A stretch of 33,092 nt of DNA from the NCBI GenBank assembly GCA_001870995.2, contig MLAV02000028.1, positions 1-33,092 on the forward strand, given 5' to 3'. Below, in pieces: positions 14,394 to 21,931 of this stretch. The notes beneath the pieces are model-generated. The model worked only from the letters and a program-made list of their open reading frames with translations. It did not search any database and had not been told where the DNA came from. The DNA is from Chitinophaga sp. CB10. GTDB lineage: Bacteria; Bacteroidota; Bacteroidia; Chitinophagales; Chitinophagaceae. Numbering within the stretch: the first letter of the stretch is position 1; each line of letters opens with the position of its first letter. The translations under genes and the position numbers were made by a program.

Positions 14394-15451
14394 ATGTTAC
14401 AATCCTTTAAAATTCTGCTTACTTTCATGTGAGAAATACCCAGTTCAGCCCCTATTTCCCGAAGGCTTCGCCCTTGCTGCTTTAGTTCGTTTACCTTTTC
14501 GTTCAGGTTTTCTTTGTCCTTTTCGGTGTGCTGTTTCAGGTGTTCCCGTTCCGTTCCGAAATTGACAAACTCAAACTGCAAAAAGTTAAAAGGCTTATCA
14601 ATTTGACAAATGCAAACATTTTCGGCATCGTAAATCTGTTCGGTGTTCCGTTGCTTAATCTGTTTCAGGTAGCGTAAATTTTTGTCGCTGTGGCTTTCAC
14701 CGATTGAGAAGGAACTATCACAAAAGTTTATCAGCATCTTACTGCCTTGCAAATCATTTCGGGTAATTGGTTTTGATAAGTCCCTTTTTGGTGTGTGTGC
14801 AAGTGCTAAAATTGAAAGTCCGTATTTGTTTTTTAACGCTTTCAAATGCTTCATTAAGGGCAAAGCATCTTTAGCCTTTTCAGTTTCATTTTTGAGGTAA
14901 GTAAGGTTATCAATGATTAAAACCTTTGCCCCTGTTTCAGTAATACTTCGTTCCAATGAATGGTTGAGGTAATCCTCAAAGGTTTGGTTTTCGGGTATGG
15001 TGGCATCGGGGTTTATTTCAACCCGTATAAAGTTGTTATCAAAGCTGTAATGCTGCTCAAACTTTATTGAATATCGGTTTTCAAATTGTTTGTCGCTTAA
15101 CTCAAAATCAAAATACAAAATCGGTTGCTTTGGTGTTTCCAACTTAAAGCCCCGTATCTGTTCGCCCCTGCTTATGCTGTTACCAATTTGCACGGCTAAA
15201 ATTGACTTACCTAAATTGGTGTCGGCAAACAAAATACATAGTTCACCCTCAAACCAAAATTCACTAAAAAGCATTTTCGGAATAGGCCGGGTTTTCGCCT
15301 GTTCAATCCAACGGCTGGCTGTTTTTACTGTGAACAGCCCTTTACTTTCTTTGGCTTCGTTACCTTGCTTTAAAAGCTGTTCCGCTTCGGTTTTAATATC
15401 CTCAACCCCGATACCGTATTTATCAAATTCAAAGTTTGTTTTCAGTTCCAT
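14387..15451 (-). CDS. RepA-like AAA/RecA-fold ATPase with C-terminal HTH
   Basis: A 354-residue protein of the hexameric RepA/RecA-fold helicase type. Walker A is a relaxed form, ADTNLGKS (residues 76-83), within LCILFADTNLGKSILAVQIG. Walker B is KVLIIDNLTYL (Asp181). LALAHTPK and LQGSKMLINFCDS follow the sensor pattern of this family. Residues about 333-350 (SLREIGAELGISHMKVSRIL) form an HTH likely to read DNA. It starts 1 base from the end of the next upstream gene, and its 3' end runs into the 9-bp array. With the Toprim protein it forms the element's replication module. Confidence 0.8.
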   Translation of the reverse strand: MELKTNFEFDKYGIGVEDIKTEAEQLLKQGNEAKESKGLFTVKTASRWIEQAKTRPIPKMLFSEFWFEGELCILFADTNLGKSILAVQIGNSISRGEQIRGFKLETPKQPILYFDFELSDKQFENRYSIKFEQHYSFDNNFIRVEINPDATIPENQTFEDYLNHSLERSITETGAKVLIIDNLTYLKNETEKAKDALPLMKHLKALKNKYGLSILALAHTPKRDLSKPITRNDLQGSKMLINFCDSSFSIGESHSDKNLRYLKQIKQRNTEQIYDAENVCICQIDKPFNFLQFEFVNFGTEREHLKQHTEKDKENLNEKVNELKQQGRSLREIGAELGISHMKVSRILKDCNML

Positions 15452-15452
15452 A

Positions 15453-15752
15453 TCAAAACAGTTTTAAGGGTTGAGTAAATAAATTCGTGTTGGTGGTGTA
15501 ATACCCAGCACGGTGTTTTGATACTTTACAAAGCCCCTGTTTCAACTGGTGTATGCTGCCTTGCTTTTGCCATTTAGCAACGTAACGGCAAATGTTTGCC
15601 CTTAAAATTCCTGTTTCAATGGAAACCATTAACATAGTTGAGGGCTTGCGTTTGAACGCTGCAAATACCCGTTTCATTTGCACCTCAAAATGTTTATCTT
15701 TGCCCTGTCTTTTATGCAAAGAATTACTGGGGGTGTTCAATGTCTTAACCAT
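15453..15752 (-). CDS. small basic protein, possible winged helix, unknown function
   Basis: A 99-residue basic protein. The segment FAAFKRKPSTMLMVSIETGILRANICRYVAKWQKQGSI looks like a winged-helix DNA-binding domain, as found in small proteins of Bacteroidota mobile elements. Its start overlaps the preceding Xis-like gene by 8 bases and its end lies 1 base from the ATPase gene, so it is translated as part of the replication operon. It may help origin binding. Confidence 0.6.
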   Translation of the reverse strand: MVKTLNTPSNSLHKRQGKDKHFEVQMKRVFAAFKRKPSTMLMVSIETGILRANICRYVAKWQKQGSIHQLKQGLCKVSKHRAGYYTTNTNLFTQPLKLF

Positions 15753-16107
15753 TGTTACCCCCTTTTTTCTTTAGATAGGTTTCGGCTTCGCTGGCTGTTT
15801 CTGCCAACGTCTTTTTTCTGCCTTGCCTTAACCAGTTATCAATTTCCGATTTTAGAAACCTCAACTTTTTACCGCCTTTGTGTACGGGAATAGTACCAGC
15901 GTTTACCCAGCCGTAAACTGTGGGCTTACTGGGTTTGTCGGGGTGGTAAATACAAAGTTCGTTGAGGTCAAACCAACGGTCGGTTTCGGTTGGTTGTTCG
16001 TTACTCTTTTCAAGTAACAGCCTTTTTATTTCGCTTACTTCATTGGTAAGGTATGTAAAGGCTTTTGGTAGTGTTTCAAGGGTTAAACCCTCTGTTAAAT
16101 TTTCCAT
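15745..16107 (-). CDS. helix-turn-helix domain protein (excisionase family)
   Basis: A 120-residue protein with an N-terminal helix (KAFTYLTNEVSEIKRLLLEK) and a MerR-like winged helix: WFDLNELCIYHPDKPSKPTVYGWVNAGTIPVHKGGKKLRFLKSEIDNWLRQGR. This is the common Bacteroidota mobile-element Xis-type layout, like the 88-residue protein of the left island. It is separated from the integrase by the 465-residue gene. Either it or the zinc-ribbon/HTH protein may be the directionality factor. Confidence 0.75.
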   Translation of the reverse strand: MENLTEGLTLETLPKAFTYLTNEVSEIKRLLLEKSNEQPTETDRWFDLNELCIYHPDKPSKPTVYGWVNAGTIPVHKGGKKLRFLKSEIDNWLRQGRKKTLAETASEAETYLKKKGGNNG

Positions 16108-16179
16108 TTGACTATCTTTTTATATTTGATAGTGCAATGGTATAAGGGGCTTTTAGGGGCAACAATATGGGTGTACGCC

Positions 16180-17577
16180 CTATTTCAATGCTTCATAGTT
16201 CTTTTGTACTGTTTGCTTTTGTTGGTCGGCTGTGTAACGTGTTCTATTCTCTTTAGAAAATTCATTGAGTACATAGATATTCCCTTTTACTGCTCTTTCA
16301 GCAACTTCAAACCAATTTGCAACTGCTTTGAATAGCTTGTAATCGGTTGTAAAGTGTTCCGCTTTTAAATGCTTTATAAACCCTAAATATTCAACCATTG
16401 CAATACTATACGGCAAGTCATTTGTACTTATCAATTCAATAAGTCTTTGTTTGTTTGGTTCTGAAAGTTGCTTAACCTTCGGCAATTCAAAGAAACCGTA
16501 TTTACCCAGTTCAGCTTTAAGTTTGTCCGTTTTCGTTTCAGCTTGTTGAGGTGGTAAGGCTTTCAGTAAAGGGGTAATTTCATCAATAAACTTTTTTTCA
16601 TCATTAAACCATTCCTTTAATATTTTCCTGTACCGTTGTTCCTCATTCGGTGAACTATTTTTATACCCTTGTTTCAATTTCAGTTTACGGCTGTTTATTA
16701 CCAGTTCCAGTTTGATTTTATTTGCATCGGTTATCAAACCCTTTTCGTAAAGAGTAACCCCGTTTATCTGCGTTAATAGGTTGTTCGTTAAATTTATCAA
16801 TGCTTCAATCAAACTGCTTTTGGTGTGCATCTTTGCTTTTGCAAGTCCTGAATAAATATTTGCTTCGGGCTTGCCGTTCAATATTGGTAACTGCTTCTCA
16901 AAGTGCTGTTTCAGGTTTCCGAAATAGCTGTTTAACTCAAAGGGAAATTCTTTAAGCCATTTTTGGTAAGTGCTTAACAGTATATTGAAATCGGTTTTGG
17001 GGCTTTCATTCGGGGTTTGGTAGGTGTTTAAAAATTCAAGTAACCGAGTTTTCTTTTCAGCTTTTATTTCCTCATTACGTTTGAGTAAATCAGTAACGTA
17101 AAAAAAGTAATCCGATAAGTAAAGGCGTTCACCGCAATCATTCGGCATTTGTCCGAAACTTTCAACCGCCCATTCAATGTAATCAGTAATAACCTTGTAC
17201 CAGTTTTCGGTACTGTGGTTATTGATAATATGCTGGTTTGTGTAAATGATTTTCTTTGCAACCATTACAGGAACATTTGCGAATAAAGCCCTGTTAAACT
17301 CTTTTACTTTTACAAGGTTTGAATGATAAGAACAGCAAAACGGGAAACCTTTTTTTTGTTGGTTGCCCTCAAACTTTTCAGTAAGTCTTTTCGTTAATTC
17401 AGCAAGTGTTTTTTGGCAACCTTTGCACGTTGTAAAATCGTGTTCGCCTTTGGTCGGTTCTATTTCAAAAGGTAATTCAAACGCCCCGTTCAAATTCATT
17501 TGATACATTACGGTTTTACCGCAAAACTCAACGGGTGAAATATCCTTAACGTAAAATGTAGTATGTCTTTTTATCAT
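16180..17577 (-). CDS. Bacteroidota mobile-element protein with N-terminal zinc-binding cysteines, unknown function
   Basis: A 465-residue protein. The N-terminal 100 residues contain TTCKGCQKTL and FPFCCSYHSNL, a likely zinc site. The C-terminal 110 residues (YGFFELPKVKQL ... LPYSIAMVEYLGFIKHL ... RAVKGNIYVLNEFSKENRTRYTA) form a conserved domain that I recognise from many Bacteroidota integrative elements, always without a known function. It lies 21 bases after the integrase gene on the same strand. A link to excision or element control is a guess from its constant place near int. Confidence 0.65.
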   Translation of the reverse strand: MIKRHTTFYVKDISPVEFCGKTVMYQMNLNGAFELPFEIEPTKGEHDFTTCKGCQKTLAELTKRLTEKFEGNQQKKGFPFCCSYHSNLVKVKEFNRALFANVPVMVAKKIIYTNQHIINNHSTENWYKVITDYIEWAVESFGQMPNDCGERLYLSDYFFYVTDLLKRNEEIKAEKKTRLLEFLNTYQTPNESPKTDFNILLSTYQKWLKEFPFELNSYFGNLKQHFEKQLPILNGKPEANIYSGLAKAKMHTKSSLIEALINLTNNLLTQINGVTLYEKGLITDANKIKLELVINSRKLKLKQGYKNSSPNEEQRYRKILKEWFNDEKKFIDEITPLLKALPPQQAETKTDKLKAELGKYGFFELPKVKQLSEPNKQRLIELISTNDLPYSIAMVEYLGFIKHLKAEHFTTDYKLFKAVANWFEVAERAVKGNIYVLNEFSKENRTRYTADQQKQTVQKNYEALK

Positions 17578-17598
17578 TTGTCTTTAATGCTTAATCGG

Positions 17599-18741
17599 TT
17601 AAAAATCTAATTGTATTTTGTCGGCTGCTTCACGTTTGGTTTGGTCTATAATCTTTGCGTAAATCTGTGTGGTTTTCAGTTCACGGTGTCCCAGCATTTT
17701 GGAAACGGTGTAAATATCCGTTCCCTTTGATAGTTGCAAGGTGGCGAAGGTGTGGCGGAAACAATGAAAGGTTATATCCTTTGTTATTCCTGCTGCTCCA
17801 ATCCATTGGTACAGGTGTTTGTTTTCGTATGCTGAATAAGTAAGCCCCTCAAATACTTTGTCGGTGGGTTCTTTGCGTTCACCCAGTAAGCTGTAAGCCT
17901 GTTCGGAAATTGGTAATACCTCAACCCCCTTTGTTTTTTGCTGGGTGAACTGTATTGAATAACCGTTTTCAACGCTGTGGTGTATTTCGTCCCAAACAAG
18001 GTTTTTAATATCCGAAAACCTCAACCCTGTGAGGGCTGAAAACAGGGCTGCACGTTTCAATAAAGGGTTATTACATTCCGTTTTTACAAGGCTGTTCAGT
18101 TCCTCAATGGTTAAAAAATTCCTTCGGGTTTCTGCCTGTTTTATTACCTCAATTTTTGCGTTCAGATCGGTGGTTAAATACCCGTCTTTATAGGCTTGTT
18201 TCAGGGTTGCTTTCAGTTTATTGAAATAGGAAACGGCTGAATTTTGGGCAAGGGTTGTTTTACTGCTCTTATTGCTTTTAGTAGTGAGTAAATACTCTTT
18301 GAACTCATTACAAAACTTTTCGTTGAGGTCGGCAAACTTCAAATTTCCCTTTGTGAATGTTTCAAGGTAATTGTAAGCTGAAACCCAGTTATCGTGGTTA
18401 CTGGCTTTGCGTTTGTCGGCAAGGGTTTTGAAATAGGCAACAAAATTCTGTTCGCCCAGTTCCTTAATACGTTTCTGTTCCAGTTCGTACCCCGTGTAAA
18501 TTTCGGGCTTGTTCAAATGGTTTTCTCGTTTCTGCCTTATCTGTTCGGCAAGTTGTAAAGTTTCTTTGTTATGCTGTTTGTCAATAGGGTTCTTTGCCTT
18601 ATCAAAAAGGTACAGCCCCAAAAATTCCCTTCGGGTTGGTTCGCCTGTTTCGGGGTGTGGTATAGCTGGGTAAAAATCTAAATACAGGCTTTTCCTGTTC
18701 CCTGAAATTGCCTTTTCTCTTAACTTAACTTTTATTGCCAT
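17599..18741 (-). CDS. tyrosine recombinase / integrase (mnmE element)
   Basis: A 380-residue phage integrase with complete catalytic set: Arg241 in GLRFSD, Lys in QQKTK, His326 and Arg329 in HCFRHTFA, His352 in MLGHR and nucleophile Tyr361 in TTQIYAK. N-terminal arm-binding and SAM-like domains are present. It is a paralogue of the left-island integrase at 7315-8457. It probably recombines at the 18-bp mnmE 3'-end sequence and binds arm sites such as the GGTACA pairs. It starts 20 bases after the zinc-ribbon/HTH gene's stop, on the same strand. Confidence 0.9.
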   Translation of the reverse strand: MAIKVKLREKAISGNRKSLYLDFYPAIPHPETGEPTRREFLGLYLFDKAKNPIDKQHNKETLQLAEQIRQKRENHLNKPEIYTGYELEQKRIKELGEQNFVAYFKTLADKRKASNHDNWVSAYNYLETFTKGNLKFADLNEKFCNEFKEYLLTTKSNKSSKTTLAQNSAVSYFNKLKATLKQAYKDGYLTTDLNAKIEVIKQAETRRNFLTIEELNSLVKTECNNPLLKRAALFSALTGLRFSDIKNLVWDEIHHSVENGYSIQFTQQKTKGVEVLPISEQAYSLLGERKEPTDKVFEGLTYSAYENKHLYQWIGAAGITKDITFHCFRHTFATLQLSKGTDIYTVSKMLGHRELKTTQIYAKIIDQTKREAADKIQLDF

Positions 18742-18761
18742 TGTCTTTTATGCTTTGGTGT

Positions 18762-19313
18762 TCAGCTCAATAGTTTATCAATTACCGTTTTCGGAACGTA
18801 TGCAAACCAGCCCTTTTTTATTTTGGGTATGCTGTTTCGTTTGATAAGGTTTTGTAAGGCTGTTTCTGAAATTCCGTATTTGTCCTGTACTTCGGTAAGG
18901 TTGTAACAGTCGGAAATATCAAATTGCTTTTGTTCGGGTTGAGGTGTTACGGGCTGGGGCTGCTCAAACAGTTTATCAATTTCGGAACGCTTAACCCTTG
19001 TAATCCTTTGCCCCAAATTCACGGCTTTAATAGTTCCGCTCTCAATGTAGTAATATGCTGAACGTACTGAACAGTTAAGCAAACGGGCAACTTCACGAAC
19101 AGTTAAAAACTCTTTGGCTTTCAGTTCCTCAATAGGTTGGGTTTTTATTTGCTGGGTTTGCTTATTGCTTTGTTCAACCTTACCAGCCCTTACCTTTTGT
19201 TTGTGTGCTGCACTTGCGCACCTGTGGGAACAGAAACGGGTTACTGTGGTTCGTGCCGTGAACTCATTACCGCAATGCTGGCAAATTCTTTGTACCTCAA
19301 TTTTTGAACTCAT
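18762..19313 (-). CDS. zinc-ribbon plus double-HTH DNA-binding protein
   Basis: A 183-residue protein with an N-terminal four-Cys zinc ribbon (Cys11, Cys14, Cys28, Cys32), a first MerR-like HTH (FLTVREVARLLNCSVRSAYYYIESGTIKAV), a Pro/Gln-rich linker, and a second HTH (YNLTEVQDKYGISETALQNLIKRNSIPKIK). It is the first gene of the element's operon. A tandem 10-bp repeat lies directly upstream and is probably its own operator. It is a longer paralogue of the 115-residue protein at 11047-11394. Confidence 0.75.
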   Translation of the reverse strand: MSSKIEVQRICQHCGNEFTARTTVTRFCSHRCASAAHKQKVRAGKVEQSNKQTQQIKTQPIEELKAKEFLTVREVARLLNCSVRSAYYYIESGTIKAVNLGQRITRVKRSEIDKLFEQPQPVTPQPEQKQFDISDCYNLTEVQDKYGISETALQNLIKRNSIPKIKKGWFAYVPKTVIDKLLS

Positions 19314-19322
19314 TTAATATCC

Positions 19323-19362
19323 TTTAGTGTCTTTACGTTGCTTTAAGTGCAATTAAGTGCAA
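19323..19362 (-). repeat. 10-bp phased repeats upstream of the zinc-ribbon/HTH gene
   Basis: TTAAGTGCAA occurs twice in perfect tandem (19343-19352, 19353-19362), preceded by degenerate copies in the same 10-base register (TTTACGTTGC, TTTAGTGTCT). The array starts 10 bases from the ATG at 19313. It parallels the GTATC array at the other zinc-ribbon gene. Confidence 0.65.
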
Positions 19363-19407
19363 AATAAAAAGGGTTTAACCCCGTTTTTTGTACCTCAACT
19401 GCATTAA

Positions 19408-19424
19408 GGTACAGTAAAGGTACA
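19408..19424 (+). repeat. paired GGTACA sites, right end
   Basis: GGTACA at 19408 and 19419, 11 bases apart, the same spacing as the pair at the left end. An inverted half (TGTACC) lies at about 19389. Probable integrase arm-type sites. Confidence 0.55.
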
Positions 19425-19480
19425 AATATTCCATAAACAAACAAGTAATAACACAAAAGAAACCTATATTTGTAAGCATT

Positions 19481-19506
19481 AAAAAAGCCCTTATTTACAG
19501 GGCTTT
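19481..19506 (-). terminator. intrinsic terminator inside the element, downstream of mnmE
   Basis: On the minus strand AAAGCCCT, a 7-base loop and AGGGCTTT are followed by T6. It lies 45 bases past the mnmE stop and inside the element, between mnmE and the element operon, which runs in the same direction. It would end mnmE transcripts and insulate the element's own promoter. Confidence 0.75.
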
Positions 19507-19550
19507 ACGTTGGTTTCTTATCGGTTTGGTGTTTGGTTGTTTTGTAGTGG

Positions 19551-19568
19551 TTACTTTCCGATACAAAA
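19551..19568. repeat. right attachment repeat, 3' end of mnmE
   Basis: TTACTTTCCGATACAAAA encodes, on the minus strand, the last five codons and stop of mnmE (FCIGK*). It repeats at 11645-11662 with one mismatch. Confidence 0.8.
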
Positions 19569-20933
19569 CTTACTAAATATATAATCCAGCCTATCCTCAT
19601 TTGTCACCTCCCCGGTAATCTCACCCAAAAAGTGCAGCGCCCGCCTGATATCCAGCGCCAGTAAATCCCCCGGCAAACCGTTATCCATTCCTCCCTTTAC
19701 ATCAAACAACGATTTAAGCACTTCCTGCAGGGCCGAATGATGCCTGGCATTGGTCACAATGGTATCCTCCGTATTAATATCTCCGGACATTACTTTACTC
19801 ACCAACGCCGCTTTCAAATCCTCCACATGGTCATGGTTTTTTGCAGAAATGAACAAAATACCCGGAATTTCGGAGAATTTCGCACGAATAGCGGGCTCTC
19901 CCGCAATGTCAGTTTTATTCCCTACCAGCAGGAAGTTCACTTTATCTGCTTCAAAATCAGCCACCTGTTGCTGCAGCGCTGCCACGCTCATTTCGTTAGC
20001 GTCAAACAGGTACACCACCACACCGGCTTCTTTGATTTTTTCCATCGTCTTCTGTACCCCGATGCTTTCGATGGTATCATCGCTTTCCCGGATGCCGGCG
20101 GTATCGATCAGGCGGAACAGGATGCCTTCTATGTTCAATACCTCCTCGATGGTATCGCGTGTAGTACCCGCTATATCGCTTACAATGGCCCTGTTTTCGT
20201 TCAAAAGGGTGTTAAGGAGGGTTGACTTACCGGCGTTCGGTTTTCCCACAATAGCGGTATTTACGCCGTTTTTGATCACATTCCCCATACGGAAGGAATC
20301 GATCAGGTGGCGAATGGTGGTTGTAGCGGAAGAAATCAGTTCATACAGGCGCGTCCGGTCAGCAAACTCCACATCTTCCTGGCTAAAGTCCAGTTCCAGC
20401 TCTATCAGCGCTGAAAAGGTGATCAGCTGATCGCGCAGGTGATGCAATTCTTTGGAGAACCCGCCCCGCATCTGCTGCATAGCCGTCTGGTGGGAGGCGG
20501 CGGAGTTACTGGCAATCAGGTCCGCAACGGATTCCGCCTGAGTCAGGTCCAGTTTGCCGTTGAGGAAGGCCCGTTGGGTAAACTCACCGGGTTTGGCGAG
20601 CCTGGCGCCGGCTTTGGTGCAGGCGTCTATGATCTGTTGCTGGATATACGGGGAGCCATGGCAGGAGATTTCGATAACATCTTCCCCGGTATAGGAGCGG
20701 GGGCCTTTGTACAGGCTCACTACCACTTCATCGATAACGGTACCTTCGGATACAATGCTCCCGAAATGAATGGTATGACTGGGTTGCAGCAGCAGGTTCT
20801 TGCCCTTAAAAAGCCCGTTGGTAATATCAAAAGCTTTGCTGCCGCTGAGGCGGATCACCGCAATGGCGCCCAGGCCAGGCGCGGTGGCTACAGCTACAAT
20901 AGTATCATCAAATCCCGAAAGTTTCCCCAGCAT
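19551..20933 (-). CDS. mnmE: tRNA uridine-5-carboxymethylaminomethyl(34) synthesis GTPase MnmE
   Basis: A full-length 460-residue MnmE (TrmE/ThdF). It has the N-terminal formyl-tetrahydrofolate-binding domain (GAIAVIRLSG ... SCHGSPYIQQ), helical domain and inserted G domain: G1 GKPNAGKS (230-237), DIAGTTRD (253-260), DTAG (277-280) and NKTD (339-342). The C-terminal FCIGK motif with catalytic Cys457 is present. With MnmG it modifies U34 of tRNAs reading split codon boxes. The 3' end is the attachment site of the element, and the terminal codons are kept intact by the attachment repeat. A TACCTTTG -7 element lies 27-34 bases upstream. It is read away from the tonB operon terminator. Confidence 0.97.
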   Translation of the reverse strand: MLGKLSGFDDTIVAVATAPGLGAIAVIRLSGSKAFDITNGLFKGKNLLLQPSHTIHFGSIVSEGTVIDEVVVSLYKGPRSYTGEDVIEISCHGSPYIQQQIIDACTKAGARLAKPGEFTQRAFLNGKLDLTQAESVADLIASNSAASHQTAMQQMRGGFSKELHHLRDQLITFSALIELELDFSQEDVEFADRTRLYELISSATTTIRHLIDSFRMGNVIKNGVNTAIVGKPNAGKSTLLNTLLNENRAIVSDIAGTTRDTIEEVLNIEGILFRLIDTAGIRESDDTIESIGVQKTMEKIKEAGVVVYLFDANEMSVAALQQQVADFEADKVNFLLVGNKTDIAGEPAIRAKFSEIPGILFISAKNHDHVEDLKAALVSKVMSGDINTEDTIVTNARHHSALQEVLKSLFDVKGGMDNGLPGDLLALDIRRALHFLGEITGEVTNEDRLDYIFSKFCIGK

Positions 20934-20959
20934 ACGTACCGTTATTAGTTATGAAGATG

Positions 20960-20988
20960 CAAAGGTACTAATAAGTGCATAATGCAAA
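20960..20988 (-). promoter_or_regulatory. putative mnmE promoter
   Basis: On the minus strand TACCTTTG (20967-20960) matches the Bacteroidota -7 consensus TAnnTTTG. A TTTTTGC about 17 bases further upstream can serve as the -33 element. That T run is also the tail of the tonB terminator. Confidence 0.55.
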
Positions 20989-21017
20989 AATCCCCGTCCT
21001 CTGGTGAGAACGGGGAT
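20986..21017 (-). terminator. intrinsic terminator of the exbB-exbD-exbD-tonB operon
   Basis: On the minus strand ATCCCCGT pairs with ACGGGGAT around a 12-base loop and is followed by T5. It lies 26 bases after the tonB stop. Confidence 0.85.
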
Positions 21018-21043
21018 CTTCTTTATCAAGTATCCTGACAGTA

Positions 21044-21880
21044 CTACTCTTGCAGTGTAAAGCGGATAGGAAGGTTGAACTGAACGGATACCTGGCGGCC
21101 GTTTTGCTTACCAGGCTTCCATTTAGGCATGGATTTTACCACGCGAATCGCTTCTTCTTCCAGACCGCCGCCTTTTGCAGCGCCTACTGTTTTAACATCT
21201 TTGATATTACCATCAGAGTCTACCACGAACTGTACGAATACAGTACCGGAGATACCGTTTTCCTGCGCAACGCGTGGGTAACGGATGTTCTTATTCAGGT
21301 ATTTGTTCAGCGCTTCTTCACCGCCCGGGAAGGTTGGTGGCTGTTCTACGAAAGTGAAGATCTCTTCTTTCGCAGGAGCAGGAGGCGCTTCTACCACACC
21401 TGTACCTTTACTGTCTTCCAGCAGGCCCGCATCGATACCGTTCGGGTCACCTTCCACAGTTTTGGTGCTGATGGATTTGTCTTTAATATCCTCATGCTTT
21501 GGTGGTTCCTCATCAGGTGGTACCTCAGCATCTTTTTTAATTACAGGAGGAGTAAACTGTACTGACGGCTTAACCGGTGGTGGCGGCGCCGGAGGAGGAG
21601 GCGGAGGAGGTGGAGTTTTCGGATCTTCCGGAATCTTCACATCTTCCATCTTAATTTCCTTAATTACTGGCTTCTTAGGCCCTTCGTCCTCAGAAGCCTT
21701 TACCCAGTTTGAAACCAGGTAGCCACCAAGAAGCAGGATGAACAGGCTGGAGGTACCTACGAGGGCATTCCTCACACGCTTGTTATATTGCCTTCTCAGT
21801 TCGTAAGCCCCATATTCCTTATTCCTGCCGTCAAACAGGATGTCAAGAAAATCGGACTTTAAGACTTTAGCAGAATCCAT
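21044..21880 (-). CDS. tonB: energy transducer TonB
   Basis: A 278-residue TonB. The N-terminal cytoplasmic part FLDILFDGRNKEYGAYELRR is typical of Bacteroidota TonB; one membrane segment follows (about 39-60). A long Pro-rich periplasmic spacer (KTPPPPPPPPAPPPP) comes next, and the C-terminal TonB domain reads FPGGEEALNKYLNKNIRYP ... GTVFVQFVVDSDGNI ... MPKWKPGKQNGRQVSVQFNLPIRFTL. It passes proton-motive energy from ExbB/ExbD to outer-membrane TonB-dependent (SusC-like) transporters. It is the last gene of the operon and is followed by a strong terminator. Confidence 0.93.
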   Translation of the reverse strand: MDSAKVLKSDFLDILFDGRNKEYGAYELRRQYNKRVRNALVGTSSLFILLLGGYLVSNWVKASEDEGPKKPVIKEIKMEDVKIPEDPKTPPPPPPPPAPPPPVKPSVQFTPPVIKKDAEVPPDEEPPKHEDIKDKSISTKTVEGDPNGIDAGLLEDSKGTGVVEAPPAPAKEEIFTFVEQPPTFPGGEEALNKYLNKNIRYPRVAQENGISGTVFVQFVVDSDGNIKDVKTVGAAKGGGLEEEAIRVVKSMPKWKPGKQNGRQVSVQFNLPIRFTLQE

Positions 21881-21931
21881 TGTTAATGTTTTATGATGGA
21901 TGCAAAAAATTAAATTATTCCATAAAGACGA

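Larger units (their letters stand above)
11645..19568. mobile_element. 7.9-kb integrative element in the 3' end of mnmE
   Basis: Bounded by 18-bp direct repeats, the right one being the last codons of mnmE. Nine minus-strand genes, tightly packed, probably one long operon: zinc-ribbon/HTH, integrase, 465-residue zinc-ribbon protein, Xis-like protein, small protein, RepA-like ATPase, Toprim primase-like protein and two unknowns. A 9-bp iteron-like array lies between the ATPase and primase genes. No relaxase, coupling protein, capsid or tail gene is visible, so it must depend on a helper for transfer: an IME or a phage satellite. Confidence 0.75.

Noticed and set aside
14290..14565. 91-codon plus-strand frame with repeated GVTGVT residues
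   Set aside because: It is the translation of the 9-bp DNA repeat array and of the antisense of the ATPase gene; the repeat acts at DNA level.
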